Origin: Gammaproteobacteria bacterium
GTDB lineage: Bacteria; Pseudomonadota; Gammaproteobacteria; Natronospirales; REEB76
Assembly: GCA_036383255.1 (NCBI GenBank)
Contig: DASVOS010000005.1
Coordinates: forward strand, 1-64,000
DNA: 64,000 nucleotides
Reading direction: 5' to 3'
The translations under genes were made by a program, and so were the position numbers. The notes under the pieces were generated by a model. That model made no database searches and was not told where the DNA came from. It saw only the letters and a list, made by a program, of their open reading frames with translations. Shown one piece after another: positions 8,924-19,627 of this stretch (position 1 is the first letter of the stretch; each line of letters starts with the position of its first letter).

Positions 8924-11140
8924 TTGTCGCCACGCAGCGTCCTGCCTGTCCTCGTCGTCGCGCCCTCGCAGAACGACGCGGAAACCCTCAACAGCACGCT
9001 GCGTAACGCGGGACACGCCGTCCGTCCCATCTGGGTGGCGAGCATCGACGCCGCCGAGAAGAGCATCAAGCAGCAGAAGCCCGACCTGATCCTCTGCTCC
9101 ACCAGCGTGCCGGCGGCACCCTTCGCCGACGTGGTGCGCATGCGCGACATGACCTTGCCGAACGTGCCGATCATCGCCATCGGCGACAGCCTGAAGCCCA
9201 TGATCGTGGCCGAGATCGTCAACACCGGCGCACGTGACCTCGTGTCCATGGCCCAGGTGGAGCATCTGCAGGCGGTGGTCTCGCGCGAGCTGGAGGTGCT
9301 GCAGCTGGCCCGCGACTTCGAGCAGGCCAGCATCAAGCTGCATGAGTACGAGAAGCGCATCAACCTGGTGGTGAAGGAGTCGAAGGACGCCATCAGCTAC
9401 GTGCACGACGGCATCATCCTCTCCGCCAATCCCGCCTTCCTGGAGCTGTTCGGCCACAAGGAGAGCGCGGATATCGAGGGCACACCCATCCTGGAGTTGT
9501 TCGAGAGCGCATCGCAGGGCGCGCTCAAGGAGGCGCTCAAGATCGCCGGCAAGGACCAGGCCGTGGAACCGCTGGAAGTGAAGGGCCTTCCGGCGGAGGG
9601 CAAGCCCTTCAGCACCGTGCTCGAGTTCGCGAAGGTGGAGGTGGATGGCGAGCCAGCCATCGCCATCTCCATCCGCAGCGATGCCGGGGCGAAGGAGGCC
9701 CAGGCCAAGACCCAGCAGGCGCAGGAGCTCGCCATCAAGGTGCATACCAAGGCCCAGGAGAAGGCGGAAGGTTTCGCGCAGCAGATCGAGCAGCTCACCC
9801 AGCAGAACGAGCAGCTCACCCAGAAGCTCGCCGCCAGCGTGCAGCAGCTCACCAGTTTCCGCAACCTCGACCTGTTCACCGGCCTGCTGAACCGCAACCG
9901 CTTCCTGGAGGTGCTGAACCAGGCCATGCAGGAACCGCCCAAGGGCGCGGTGCGCGCGCTGGTCATCATCAAGCCGGACAAGTTCACCGCCGTGGCCGAG
10001 AAGGTGGGGGTGCTGGCGAGCGACAACATCATCAAGGCGCTCTCGGACCTGATCCGCAGCATGGGCGAGAAGGACGACCAGATAGCCCGCTTCGGCGGCA
10101 CCGTGTTCATGGCCATGGTGACCCGCGCCAAGCTGCCGGAGGTCGCCGCCTGGGCCGACAAGCTGCGCACCACCGCCGCGAGCCGTATCTTCCAGGCGGG
10201 CGGCAAGTCCACCAGCCTGACCATCAGTCTCTCCTATGTGGAGATGGATGCTGCCCGCACCAACGCCGAGAAGCTGCTGGAGGACGCCGAGCAGGCGCAC
10301 CGCACCGCGCTCCAGCAGGGCGGCAACAAGGTGGTGGGCTGGACGCCCCCGACCGTCGACGCCGAGGGCCGCGTCACCGATACCGAGTGGCAGCGCCGCT
10401 TCAACGAGGGCCTCAAGAACAACAAGTTCATCCTGGCTTTCCAGCCGGTGGCGAGCCTCACCGGCGAGGCCACCGACCTGCATGACGTGCTGGTGCGCAT
10501 GCGCGGTGACAAGGACGAGGAGATACCGCCGAAGGACTTCCTGCCGGCGGCCGAGCGCATCGGCATGATGCCAGCCATCGACCGCTGGATCCTGGAGAAC
10601 TCGGTGCGGATGCTGGCGGAGCGCGCGAAGGCCGGCAACAAGAGCAGCCTGTTCGTGCGCCTCTCGGACCAGTCGCTCACGGACAAGGGCCTCCTGCCCT
10701 GGATCGAGAAGCTGCTCGCGGGCGTCACCGGCATCGCGCCGGGGGCCCTCATCTTCGAGATCCCGGAGAAATCCGCCGAGAAGTACCTCACCGACACCAG
10801 CAGCTTCGCCGAGAGCGTCCAGAAGCTGAAATGCGGCTTCGCGCTGGAGCACTTCGGCATCGGCCACGATCCGATGCATACCCTCGACCTCATCAAGGGC
10901 GTGAACTACCTCAAGATCGACGGCAGCATCAGCGCGGTGCTGGCCACCGATCCCAAACGCAGCGACATGGTGAAGAAGATCGTGGAGAAGGCGCAGGGCG
11001 CCGGCATCAAGACGGTGGCGGAGCGGGTGGAGAAGCCCGAGACCATGGCGGTGCTCTACACCCTAGGCATAGAGTTCATCCAGGGCAACATAGTCCAGGA
11101 ACCTGAAGTCGTCATGACCGACGCTCGGGCTCCCCGCTAA
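8924..11140 (+). CDS. FimX-like REC-like/PAS/degenerate GGDEF/degenerate EAL protein
   Basis: 738 residues. In order: a response-regulator-like domain (about 1-125), a PAS domain (about 140-245), a glutamine-rich coiled coil (about 250-310), a GGDEF-like domain (about 315-480) whose signature is degraded to RFGGTVFMAM, and an EAL-like domain (about 490-735) in which the EAL triad is lost, while FQPVASL and LKIDGSIS remain. This architecture and degeneracy match FimX, a c-di-GMP receptor controlling type IV pili and twitching, not an active cyclase or phosphodiesterase. The start is TTG with GGGAG just upstream. FimV at the window start is another pilus-pole protein. The symbol is withheld because orthology needs a tree. 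Confidence 0.85.
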   Translation: MSPRSVLPVLVVAPSQNDAETLNSTLRNAGHAVRPIWVASIDAAEKSIKQQKPDLILCSTSVPAAPFADVVRMRDMTLPNVPIIAIGDSLKPMIVAEIVNTGARDLVSMAQVEHLQAVVSRELEVLQLARDFEQASIKLHEYEKRINLVVKESKDAISYVHDGIILSANPAFLELFGHKESADIEGTPILELFESASQGALKEALKIAGKDQAVEPLEVKGLPAEGKPFSTVLEFAKVEVDGEPAIAISIRSDAGAKEAQAKTQQAQELAIKVHTKAQEKAEGFAQQIEQLTQQNEQLTQKLAASVQQLTSFRNLDLFTGLLNRNRFLEVLNQAMQEPPKGAVRALVIIKPDKFTAVAEKVGVLASDNIIKALSDLIRSMGEKDDQIARFGGTVFMAMVTRAKLPEVAAWADKLRTTAASRIFQAGGKSTSLTISLSYVEMDAARTNAEKLLEDAEQAHRTALQQGGNKVVGWTPPTVDAEGRVTDTEWQRRFNEGLKNNKFILAFQPVASLTGEATDLHDVLVRMRGDKDEEIPPKDFLPAAERIGMMPAIDRWILENSVRMLAERAKAGNKSSLFVRLSDQSLTDKGLLPWIEKLLAGVTGIAPGALIFEIPEKSAEKYLTDTSSFAESVQKLKCGFALEHFGIGHDPMHTLDLIKGVNYLKIDGSISAVLATDPKRSDMVKKIVEKAQGAGIKTVAERVEKPETMAVLYTLGIEFIQGNIVQEPEVVMTDARAPR

Positions 11141-11173
11141 GGAGCGCCAGCTCCGCATCCCTGCTCCGCTACG

Positions 11174-12091
11174 TCAAAGATCTTGTTTGAAATTCTGCAG
11201 CGCCGCGATGCGCTCTTCCAGCGGCGGATGCGACAGGAACCAGCGGTTCGCGCCCTCGGCCGAATGGTCATGGACGCCGAAGGCCTGCAACGGCTTCGGC
11301 AGTGTCCCCTTGTTCCCGGCCGCATCGCCCTCCTCCAGTGTGCCGAGCCGCTTGAGGGCATCGATCATCGCATTCCTGCCCACGAGCTTGGCGCCGCCCG
11401 CGTCGGCGCGTAACTCGCGGCGCCGGCAATGAGCCATGACGATGAGCGTGGCCAGGATGCCGAGCGCCGATTGCAGGAATATCACCACCAAGAACACGAT
11501 GATGGCTGCGCCGATGGAGCGGCCGACCCGGTTCAGGACGGCACCCAATCCCCGCGAGACCAGCCACGAGAAGAAATAGATGAAAGCGTTGAGCACGCCT
11601 GTCAGGAGGGTCATGGTGACCATGTCGCCGTTGGCGATGTGGCTCACCTCGTGCCCGATGACGGCCTGTAGTTGCTGGCGGTTCATGTCCCGCATCAGCC
11701 TGCTGCTCACGGCCACCAGCGCGTGGTCCCGGTACATGCCGGTGGAGAATGCATTGATCTCATCGGACGGGTAGATGGCGACATCGGGCATGCCGATGCC
11801 GGCCTGGCCAGCCAAGCGCTCCACGGTGCTCTTGAGCCAGGCCTCGTCGGGATTGGCAGGCGCCGTGATCGCCTTCGCCTTGGTGAGGCGCAGAGCCGCC
11901 CACTTCGAGAGTGCCAAAGATACGAAAGCACCGGTCATGCCCCAGACCAGCCCCACCACGAGGACACTGAAGACGGTGTCGGTACTGAGGTCGACCACCC
12001 CGAGCGCTTCGAGCAGGCCCAGGACCAGGCTCATGACGATGAGCACGGCGAAATTGGTGATCAAGAACAGGACGAAACGCCAGGTGATCAT
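11174..12091 (-). CDS. htpX: Membrane zinc metalloprotease HtpX
   Basis: 305 residues, M48 family. Two N-terminal membrane segments (about 4-30 and 40-62), then the zinc motif HEVSH (His147, Glu148, His151) with the third ligand Glu226 in RRRELRADAGGAKLVG, flanked by two more hydrophobic segments (about 160-180 and 193-221). HtpX cleaves misfolded or oxidised inner-membrane proteins and is usually envelope- or heat-stress induced. It starts 28 bases downstream of parC on the same strand and converges on the FimX-like gene. Confidence 0.95.
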   Translation of the reverse strand: MITWRFVLFLITNFAVLIVMSLVLGLLEALGVVDLSTDTVFSVLVVGLVWGMTGAFVSLALSKWAALRLTKAKAITAPANPDEAWLKSTVERLAGQAGIGMPDVAIYPSDEINAFSTGMYRDHALVAVSSRLMRDMNRQQLQAVIGHEVSHIANGDMVTMTLLTGVLNAFIYFFSWLVSRGLGAVLNRVGRSIGAAIIVFLVVIFLQSALGILATLIVMAHCRRRELRADAGGAKLVGRNAMIDALKRLGTLEEGDAAGNKGTLPKPLQAFGVHDHSAEGANRWFLSHPPLEERIAALQNFKQDL

Positions 12092-12118
12092 GGACTCCCC
12101 CTGCCTGACCCAAATAGT

Positions 12119-14404
12119 CTAATCCTTGCGGGACCTGCCCGGCCAGCGGGATTCGGGGTACAGGGCATCCACGGTGCGGTAGTTCTTGGGCAGCTTGAGG
12201 CCCTTGCGGCCGCGGTCGCCCTTGTACTCCGCGAGCTCCTTGGCGGAGAGCGTCATGTGACGGTTGCCGCAGACGATCACCATGCTCTCGCCCGCCGGCA
12301 CGCTGGTGATGGCCGCCATGGCCTCCTCGCCCGCCGCGTGCTTCTTGGTGTTGATGCCCATGATCTTGTTGCCCTTGCCGCGGGCCAGCTCCGGCAGGTT
12401 CTTGATGGCGAAAGCCAGGATGTGGCCCTCGTTGCTCACCGCCACCAGGGTGTCGGTCTTCACGTCCTTCACCGGCGAGGGTACGCTCACCTTGGCGCCC
12501 GGCTTCACCTTCAGCACCGCCTTGCCGGCGCGATTGCGGGTGACGAGCTCGGCTAGCTTCACCACGAAGCCGTAACCCAGGTCGTTCGCCACTAACCACA
12601 GGTCCGTGGGCTCGCCAATCAGGGCGCCCGCGAAGGTCGCGCCATCCGGCGGGGAGACGCGGCCCGTGAGCGGCTCGCCCTGGCTCCTGGCCGAGGGCAG
12701 CGTGTGGGCCGGCAGCGTGTAGGCGCGGCCGGTGGAGTCCAGGAAAACGGCTGGCTGGTTGCTCTTGCCGTAGGCGGCGGTGAGGAAGGCGTCCCCGGAC
12801 TTGTAACTCAGGGTCGTGGGGTCCAGCTCGTGCCCCTTGGCCGCACGCACCCAGCCCGCCTTCGACAGCACGACCGTGGTCGGCTCGGTGGGCAGGAGCT
12901 GGGTCTCGTCGATGGCCTGGGCCGCGATGGCCTTCTCCACCAGGCGCGAACGGCGCTCGTCGCCGAAGGTCTCGGCGTCCGCCGCGAGCTCGGTGCGGAT
13001 CAGCTTCTTGAGCTTGGCCTTGGAAGCCAGCGTCTCCTCCAGGCTCTTGCGCTCGGCGGCCAGCTCCTTCTGCTCACCCTTGATCTTCATCTCCTCGAGC
13101 TTGGCCAGGTGCCGCAGCTTGAGCTCCAGGATCGCCTCGGCCTGGATGTCAGAAAGCTTGAACTTCTTCATCAGCACGGGCTTGGGCTCGTCGTGCTTGC
13201 GAATGATGGCGATGACCTCGTCGATGTTGAGGTAGGCCGTCAGCATTCCAGCCAGGATGTGCAGGCGCTTCTGCACCTTGTCGAGGCGGAACTCCAGGCG
13301 CCGGGTCACGGTCTTGAGGCGGAACTCCAGCCACTCCTGCAGGAGCTCCTTGAGGTTCTTCACCGCCGGCCGGCCGTCGAGCCCGATCATGTTGAAGTTG
13401 ACCCGGTAGCTGCGCTCGAGGTCGGTGGTGGCGAAGAGATGCGCCATCAGCTCGTCCGAGTCCACCCGGTTGGAGCGCGGCACGATCACGAGCCGCGTCG
13501 GGTTCTCGTGGTCGGACTCGTCGCGCAGGTCCTCCACCATGGGCAGCTTCTTGTTGCGCATCTGGGTGGCGATCTGCTCCAGCACCTTGGCGCCGGACAC
13601 CTGGTACGGGAGCGCGGTGACCACAATCTCACCGGTGCCCTTCTCGCGGCTCCACTTGGCGCGCACCCGCACGCTGCCGTTGCCCGTGTCGTACATCTGG
13701 CGCAGCTCGGTCTTGGGCGTGACGATCTCCGCCGCGGTCGGGAAGTCCGGACCCTTGATGTGCTCGCACAGGTCGCGCACCGTGGCCTTGGGATCATCCA
13801 GGAGGTGGATGCAGGCGGTGGCGACCTCGCGCAAGTTGTGGGGCAGGATGTCGGTGGCCATGCCCACGGCGATGCCGGTGGTGCCGTTCAAGAGCACGTT
13901 CGGCAGCCGCGCCGGCAGGAGCTTGGGCTCCTCCAGGGTGCCGTCGAAATTCGGCTGCCAGTCCACAGTCCCCTGCCCCAGCTCCGAGAGGAGCACCTCG
14001 GCGTACTTGGAGAGCTTGGCCTCGGTGTAGCGCATGGCGGCGAAGGACTTGGGGTCGTCGGTGGAACCCCAGTTGCCCTGGCCCTCGATGATGGGATAGC
14101 GGTATGAGAACGGCTGGGCCATGAGCACCATGGCCTCGTAGCAGGCGGAATCGCCGTGCGGATGGTACTTGCCGAGCACGTCGCCCACGGTGCGGGCGGA
14201 CTTCTTGGGCTTGGACTGCCAGTCCAGCGAGAGCTCTGACATGGCGTACACGATGCGCCGCTGCACGGGCTTGAGGCCGTCGCCGATGTGCGGCAGCGCC
14301 CGGTCCAGGATCACGTACATGGAGTAATCCAGGTACGCCTTCTCCGTGAACTCCTTCAGGGGCTGCTGCTCGGCGCCCTTCACCGTATACATCTGCTCGG
14401 CCAT
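12119..14404 (-). CDS. parC: DNA topoisomerase IV subunit A
   Basis: 761 residues from the ATG at 14404 (a GTG at 14410 is an alternative). The breakage-reunion domain has the catalytic tyrosine in [11 protein letters not shown] and the quinolone-determining segment [10 protein letters not shown] with the usual Ser and acidic residue, so no target-site resistance change is visible. The C-terminal region is short and variable, as in ParC and unlike the longer GyrA beta-pinwheel with a GyrA-box. The partner parE lies 19 bases upstream on the same strand. Together they decatenate replicated chromosomes. Confidence 0.95.
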   Translation of the reverse strand: MAEQMYTVKGAEQQPLKEFTEKAYLDYSMYVILDRALPHIGDGLKPVQRRIVYAMSELSLDWQSKPKKSARTVGDVLGKYHPHGDSACYEAMVLMAQPFSYRYPIIEGQGNWGSTDDPKSFAAMRYTEAKLSKYAEVLLSELGQGTVDWQPNFDGTLEEPKLLPARLPNVLLNGTTGIAVGMATDILPHNLREVATACIHLLDDPKATVRDLCEHIKGPDFPTAAEIVTPKTELRQMYDTGNGSVRVRAKWSREKGTGEIVVTALPYQVSGAKVLEQIATQMRNKKLPMVEDLRDESDHENPTRLVIVPRSNRVDSDELMAHLFATTDLERSYRVNFNMIGLDGRPAVKNLKELLQEWLEFRLKTVTRRLEFRLDKVQKRLHILAGMLTAYLNIDEVIAIIRKHDEPKPVLMKKFKLSDIQAEAILELKLRHLAKLEEMKIKGEQKELAAERKSLEETLASKAKLKKLIRTELAADAETFGDERRSRLVEKAIAAQAIDETQLLPTEPTTVVLSKAGWVRAAKGHELDPTTLSYKSGDAFLTAAYGKSNQPAVFLDSTGRAYTLPAHTLPSARSQGEPLTGRVSPPDGATFAGALIGEPTDLWLVANDLGYGFVVKLAELVTRNRAGKAVLKVKPGAKVSVPSPVKDVKTDTLVAVSNEGHILAFAIKNLPELARGKGNKIMGINTKKHAAGEEAMAAITSVPAGESMVIVCGNRHMTLSAKELAEYKGDRGRKGLKLPKNYRTVDALYPESRWPGRSRKD

Positions 14405-14423
14405 GGTCACTTACCTATAGATG

Positions 14424-16373
<1,950 letters not shown>

Positions 16374-16403
16374 CTACCTGAAACAGCGGCTATTGCAGGG
16401 CTT

Positions 16404-17006
16404 TCAAGCCAGGTCGGCGACGAGAGACTTCCGCAGTTCCGCCGGCACCGGCTTGAGCTCATGACGGTATGCCGGATGGTCCGCGCCCGCGTCCAGCTCG
16501 GCGCCTTCCTTCAGCGCACGCGCCATCTCCGGTGTGAGTTCGAAGCGCAGGAAATGCACCGAGGAGGTCTTCTCCTCCGTTTCTCGCTCCAGGTCCTCGT
16601 CGGCGATGGGGTGGACCTTCTCCTGGCCGCGCACCTGCAGCCACACCTTGTCCTCGACACCGATGAGCTTGGCCAGCGCCTGGCGCCGCTCCTCCACGTC
16701 GCCGAACTCGATGAGCATGGTCGCCTTCCAGTTGGAGCCGTCCGGGATCAGCGGGTTGTAGGCGTCCAGCTCGTCTTGGATGCCCGCGGCCTCGAAGATG
16801 CGCTCGGCGCGCAGCATCTCCTGCACCTGGTAACGCATGGTCTCGCGGTCCTCGAACAGGAGCGTGAGGTTGGGCCCGATGTGCAGGGTCCGCGCGCGCT
16901 TGTGCGCGATGATCTCCTGGCGGAACGCAGCGCGCTTCTGCGCGTACTCCTCCAGGCTCCACAGGTCCTTGCGTTCCAGTTTGCCGTTCGCGATCTGCAT
17001 GTTCAT
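16404..17006 (-). CDS. DUF3501 family protein
   Basis: 200 residues, no signal peptide or membrane segment; rich in charged residues, with no cysteine cluster. I recognise it as DUF3501 (for example IGPNLTLLFEDRETMRYQVQEML, given in pieces: LLFEDRETM, RYQVQEML). Function is unknown. Members tend to sit with rubrerythrin and heterodisulfide-reductase-like Fe-S proteins, as here: it is the last gene of a four-gene minus-strand run, 6 bases behind the EncFtn-type gene. A role in iron or peroxide handling is inferred from context only. Confidence 0.8.
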   Translation of the reverse strand: MNMQIANGKLERKDLWSLEEYAQKRAAFRQEIIAHKRARTLHIGPNLTLLFEDRETMRYQVQEMLRAERIFEAAGIQDELDAYNPLIPDGSNWKATMLIEFGDVEERRQALAKLIGVEDKVWLQVRGQEKVHPIADEDLERETEEKTSSVHFLRFELTPEMARALKEGAELDAGADHPAYRHELKPVPAELRKSLVADLA

Positions 17007-17012
17007 GTCGCT

Positions 17013-17312
17013 CTAGTCCTCTTTGTCCTTGATGGGCCCCTCGGTGAAAAGGTATTCCCTCAATTCCTTGTTGAAGCGCGGGTTGCGGCGGCGGATCCAC
17101 TCCAAGGTCATGGCCGCGTGCTCGATCTCCTCGTCACGGTTGTGGGCGAGCACGGCTTTCAGCTCCGGATCCTTGGCGGCGGCGACCCGCTGGTTGTACC
17201 AGTCCACCGCCTCCAGCTCCTCCATGAGGGAGACGATGGCGCGGTGCAGGTCCCGGACCTCGTCCGGCAGCTCCTCGATCGGCTCGTGATATCCCTCGCT
17301 GGACATGGTCAT
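17013..17312 (-). CDS. Encapsulated-ferritin (EncFtn)-type iron protein without a cargo tail
   Basis: 99 residues, two long helices. It matches the EncFtn core almost position for position: MEELEAVDWY with Glu31, Glu32, Glu34, Trp38 and Tyr39, and DEEIEHAAMTLEW with Glu62 and His65. In the Rhodospirillum rubrum protein these form the inter-subunit di-iron ferroxidase centre (Glu32, Glu62, His65) and metal entry site. That protein is longer and ends in an encapsulin-targeting tail. Here the frame stops straight after YLFTEGPIKDKED and no encapsulin shell gene is in the window. It lies between an Fe-S oxidoreductase and DUF3501. I infer a free ferroxidase ring. ATG at 17312, alternative at 17306. 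Confidence 0.87.
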   Translation of the reverse strand: MTMSSEGYHEPIEELPDEVRDLHRAIVSLMEELEAVDWYNQRVAAAKDPELKAVLAHNRDEEIEHAAMTLEWIRRRNPRFNKELREYLFTEGPIKDKED

Positions 17313-17354
17313 CTCCTGGAGTCCGAAGCGGATGTTCGATTGTACTGCTCTGAG

Positions 17355-18701
17355 TCAGTCCAGACCGTAGGCCTTGCGAAGCAGTTCCATCGGCAGTTCG
17401 GGTTCCTTGCGGTCCTTGAGGCCGTTCTGGATCTGCTCCGCGGCCATGGGGCAGTCGCTTATGTAATGGTCGCAGCCCGACCCTTCCACCTTGGTCATCA
17501 CCGGCCGGCCGATCTTCATGGAGATGCCGTGGTACTCGCTCTTCACGGCATAGGTGCCGTTGTGGCCGGAGCAGCGCTCGATGGCCTCGAGCTTGGTGTC
17601 CGGCACCAGCTCCAGCACTTCCTTGGTCTTGAGGCCCACGTTCTGCACCCGCTGGTGACAAGGGACGTGGTAGGAGACCTTGCCGAGGCTCTCCTTGAAG
17701 TCGATCTTGAGCTTGCCGGCTTTCTGCCGGAGCGAGAGGTACTCGAAGGGATCGTAGAACGCGTCCCTCACCTTGATCACCTGCGGATCGTCCGGGAACA
17801 TCAGCGGCAGCTCCTGCTTGAACATGAGCACACAGGAGGGGATGGGCGCGACCAGGTCCCAGCCTTCGTCCACCAGCTTGGCCAGCATGGGAACGTTCTC
17901 TTCCTTATATCCACGGATGGTGTCGAAGTCGCCCAGCTCCAGCTTGGGCATACCGCAGCAGTTCTCGGAAGGCGTGAGCCGCACCGGCATGCCGTTGTGC
18001 TCGAACACCTTGACGAGGTCCGTGACCATCTCCGGCTTGTTGCGGTTGCCGTAGCAGGTGAGGAAGATCGCCACCTTGCCGCGGGTCTCGCCGGCGGGCT
18101 CCGGCTGCGCCGCGAGCGGCGCGTGGTCCTTGAGCTGCTTGCGCGCGGTGTCACTGTGGAACTCCGGCAGCACCGCGTCCGGGTGGATGCCGAGAGTCTT
18201 GTCCAGCAGCTTGCGCACGGCGCCGTTCTTGTTGGCGGCGTTCACCGCCTGCGCCACGACGGGGATGCCCGCGAACTCGCCCATCTTCTGCGGCGCGGAG
18301 AGCATGCGGTCGCGGAAGCCCGCGCCCTCCTTCTTGAACTTCACCGCCTTGGCCCGGAGCATGAGGTGCGGGAAGTCCACGTTCCAGGGATGCGGCGGCA
18401 CGTACGGGCACTTGGTCATGTAGCACATGTCGCACAGGTAGCAATGGTCCACCACGTCCCAGTAGACCTTCTTGTCCACGCCGTCGAGCTCCAGCGTGGG
18501 CGACTCGTCGATGGCGTCGAACAGCGTAGGGAAGGAGTTGCACAGGCTGAAGCAGCGGCGGCAGCCGTGGCAGATGTCGAACACCCGCTCCAGCTCTTTC
18601 GTCAGCGCCGTCTCGTCCCAGAACTCGGGTTTCTGCCACTCGATGGCATGGCGCGTCGGGGCTTCCAGGCCCCCTTCCCGTCCTTCGCCGATCTTCGCCA
18701 T
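17355..18701 (-). CDS. GlpC/HdrD-like iron-sulfur oxidoreductase subunit
   Basis: 448 residues. Two 4Fe-4S motifs near the N-terminus: Cys44/47/50/54 (standard CX2CX2CX3C) and Cys87/90/93/98 (CX2CX2CX4CP, one residue longer than usual). Two CCG-type domains follow: the first keeps NCCGMP, the second reads RCSGHNG, so one cysteine of that CCG pair is replaced. Such proteins pass electrons as in GlpC or heterodisulfide reductase subunits, but no flavin subunit is encoded nearby. The neighbours (rubrerythrin upstream, EncFtn-type and DUF3501 downstream) suggest electron supply to peroxide or iron chemistry. The partner substrate is unknown. Confidence 0.88.
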   Translation of the reverse strand: MAKIGEGREGGLEAPTRHAIEWQKPEFWDETALTKELERVFDICHGCRRCFSLCNSFPTLFDAIDESPTLELDGVDKKVYWDVVDHCYLCDMCYMTKCPYVPPHPWNVDFPHLMLRAKAVKFKKEGAGFRDRMLSAPQKMGEFAGIPVVAQAVNAANKNGAVRKLLDKTLGIHPDAVLPEFHSDTARKQLKDHAPLAAQPEPAGETRGKVAIFLTCYGNRNKPEMVTDLVKVFEHNGMPVRLTPSENCCGMPKLELGDFDTIRGYKEENVPMLAKLVDEGWDLVAPIPSCVLMFKQELPLMFPDDPQVIKVRDAFYDPFEYLSLRQKAGKLKIDFKESLGKVSYHVPCHQRVQNVGLKTKEVLELVPDTKLEAIERCSGHNGTYAVKSEYHGISMKIGRPVMTKVEGSGCDHYISDCPMAAEQIQNGLKDRKEPELPMELLRKAYGLD

Positions 18702-18718
18702 GAGCGCTCCTTAGTGGA

Positions 18719-18747
18719 TAAAAAGCGGGGGTGCTTAACACCCCCGC
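18719..18747 (-). terminator. Rho-independent terminator between rubrerythrin and the Fe-S gene
   Basis: On the minus strand a perfect 9-bp stem (GCGGGGGTG / CACCCCCGC) with a 5-base loop is followed by TTTTTATCC. It lies 38 bases behind the rubrerythrin stop and 18 bases before the Fe-S gene start, so it should end most rubrerythrin transcripts and let a fraction through. Confidence 0.85.
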
Positions 18748-18785
18748 ATCATCTCAACAGTCCGTCCGCCGCGGGTTGACCCAGG

Positions 18786-19208
18786 TCACTTGCCCAGGGT
18801 ATCGAGCGCCTTCTGGAAGCGGTTGGCGTGGGAACGCTCCGCCTTGGCCAGGGTCTCGAACCAGTCAGCGATCTCGCCGAAGCCTTCCTCGCGGGCGGCC
18901 TTGGCCATGCCCGGGTACATGTCGGTGTACTCGTGGGTCTCGCCGGCGATGGCGGCCTTCAGGTTCTTGTCGGTGGCGCCGATCGGCAGGCCGGTAGCCG
19001 GGTCACCCACCGCCTCCAGGTATTCCAGGTGGCCGTGCGCGTGGCCGGTCTCGCCTTCCGCGGTGGAGCGGAACACGGTGGACACGTCGTTGAAGCCTTC
19101 CACGTCCGCCTTGTTTGCGAAGTACAGGTAACGGCGGTTCGCCTGGGACTCGCCCGCGAAGGCCTCTTTCAGGTTCTTCTCGGTCTTGCTGCCTTTCAGG
19201 TTGCTCAT
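18786..19208 (-). CDS. Rubrerythrin (di-iron domain only)
   Basis: 140 residues consisting of the ferritin-like four-helix bundle. Metal ligands are seen as Glu20 ([10 protein letters not shown]), Glu53/His56 (EGETGH), a Glu in AGETHEY and the final EXXH in [10 protein letters not shown]. The C-terminal rubredoxin FeS4 domain of classical rubrerythrin is missing, so the electron donor must be a separate protein; the Fe-S oxidoreductase next door is a candidate. Rubrerythrins reduce hydrogen peroxide. First gene of the minus-strand redox cluster, with a perfect 17-bp palindrome 60 bases upstream and its own terminator behind. Confidence 0.93.
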   Translation of the reverse strand: MSNLKGSKTEKNLKEAFAGESQANRRYLYFANKADVEGFNDVSTVFRSTAEGETGHAHGHLEYLEAVGDPATGLPIGATDKNLKAAIAGETHEYTDMYPGMAKAAREEGFGEIADWFETLAKAERSHANRFQKALDTLGK

Positions 19209-19267
19209 TTCATCCTCCGGTGCTGTTCTCTATCCATTCCAGGGGGGGCCACGCTCATCCGCAGCCG

Positions 19268-19284
19268 TTTAGACTAAGTCTAAA
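19268..19284. promoter_or_regulatory. Perfect 17-bp palindrome, candidate operator of the rubrerythrin cluster
   Basis: TTTAGACTAAGTCTAAA: 8-bp arms around a single A, an AT-rich island in GC-rich DNA, between divergent rubrerythrin (start 19208) and xseB (start 19370). The GACT/AGTC halves recall Rrf2-family (IscR-like) sites, but the spacing differs, so the regulator is unassigned. Confidence 0.65.
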
Positions 19285-19369
19285 ATGTACCCTTCGCGGC
19301 CGGCACTGTCAACGGGTTTGACCCTATCCTGACCCGCGCGTATCGTGCCCGGCCCAGAAGGAGACCCAA

Positions 19370-19627
19370 GTGGCCAAAGCCGCCAAGACCGATCCCGCCG
19401 CCGGCCTCGACTTCGAGAAGGCCCTCGCCGAACTCGAGGAGATCGTCTCCACCCTGGAGAAGGGCGACCTCAGCCTCGACGCGGCGCTCAAGCACTTCGA
19501 GCGCGGCATCAGCCTCACCCGCCAGTGCCAGGCCTCCCTCAAGGATGCCGAACTCAAGGTGGAGATGCTGGTGGAGAAAGGCGGCAAGCAGTCGCTTGAA
19601 CCCTTCGAGACCGAAGAAGACGAATGA
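19370..19627 (+). CDS. xseB: Exodeoxyribonuclease VII small subunit
   Basis: 85 residues. XseB forms the helical small subunit of exonuclease VII, which degrades single-stranded DNA together with XseA (not in the window). The conserved stretch FEKALAELEEIVSTLEKGDL is followed by LSLDAALKHFERGISL, typical of the family. The start is GTG at 19370 with AAGGAG eight bases upstream. The stop overlaps ispA by four bases (ATGA); the order xseB-ispA-dxs is widespread in gammaproteobacteria. Confidence 0.95.
   Translation: MAKAAKTDPAAGLDFEKALAELEEIVSTLEKGDLSLDAALKHFERGISLTRQCQASLKDAELKVEMLVEKGGKQSLEPFETEEDE

Noticed and set aside
8564-10879. 771-codon minus-strand open frame
   Set aside because: Antisense of the FimX-like gene with typical shadow composition.
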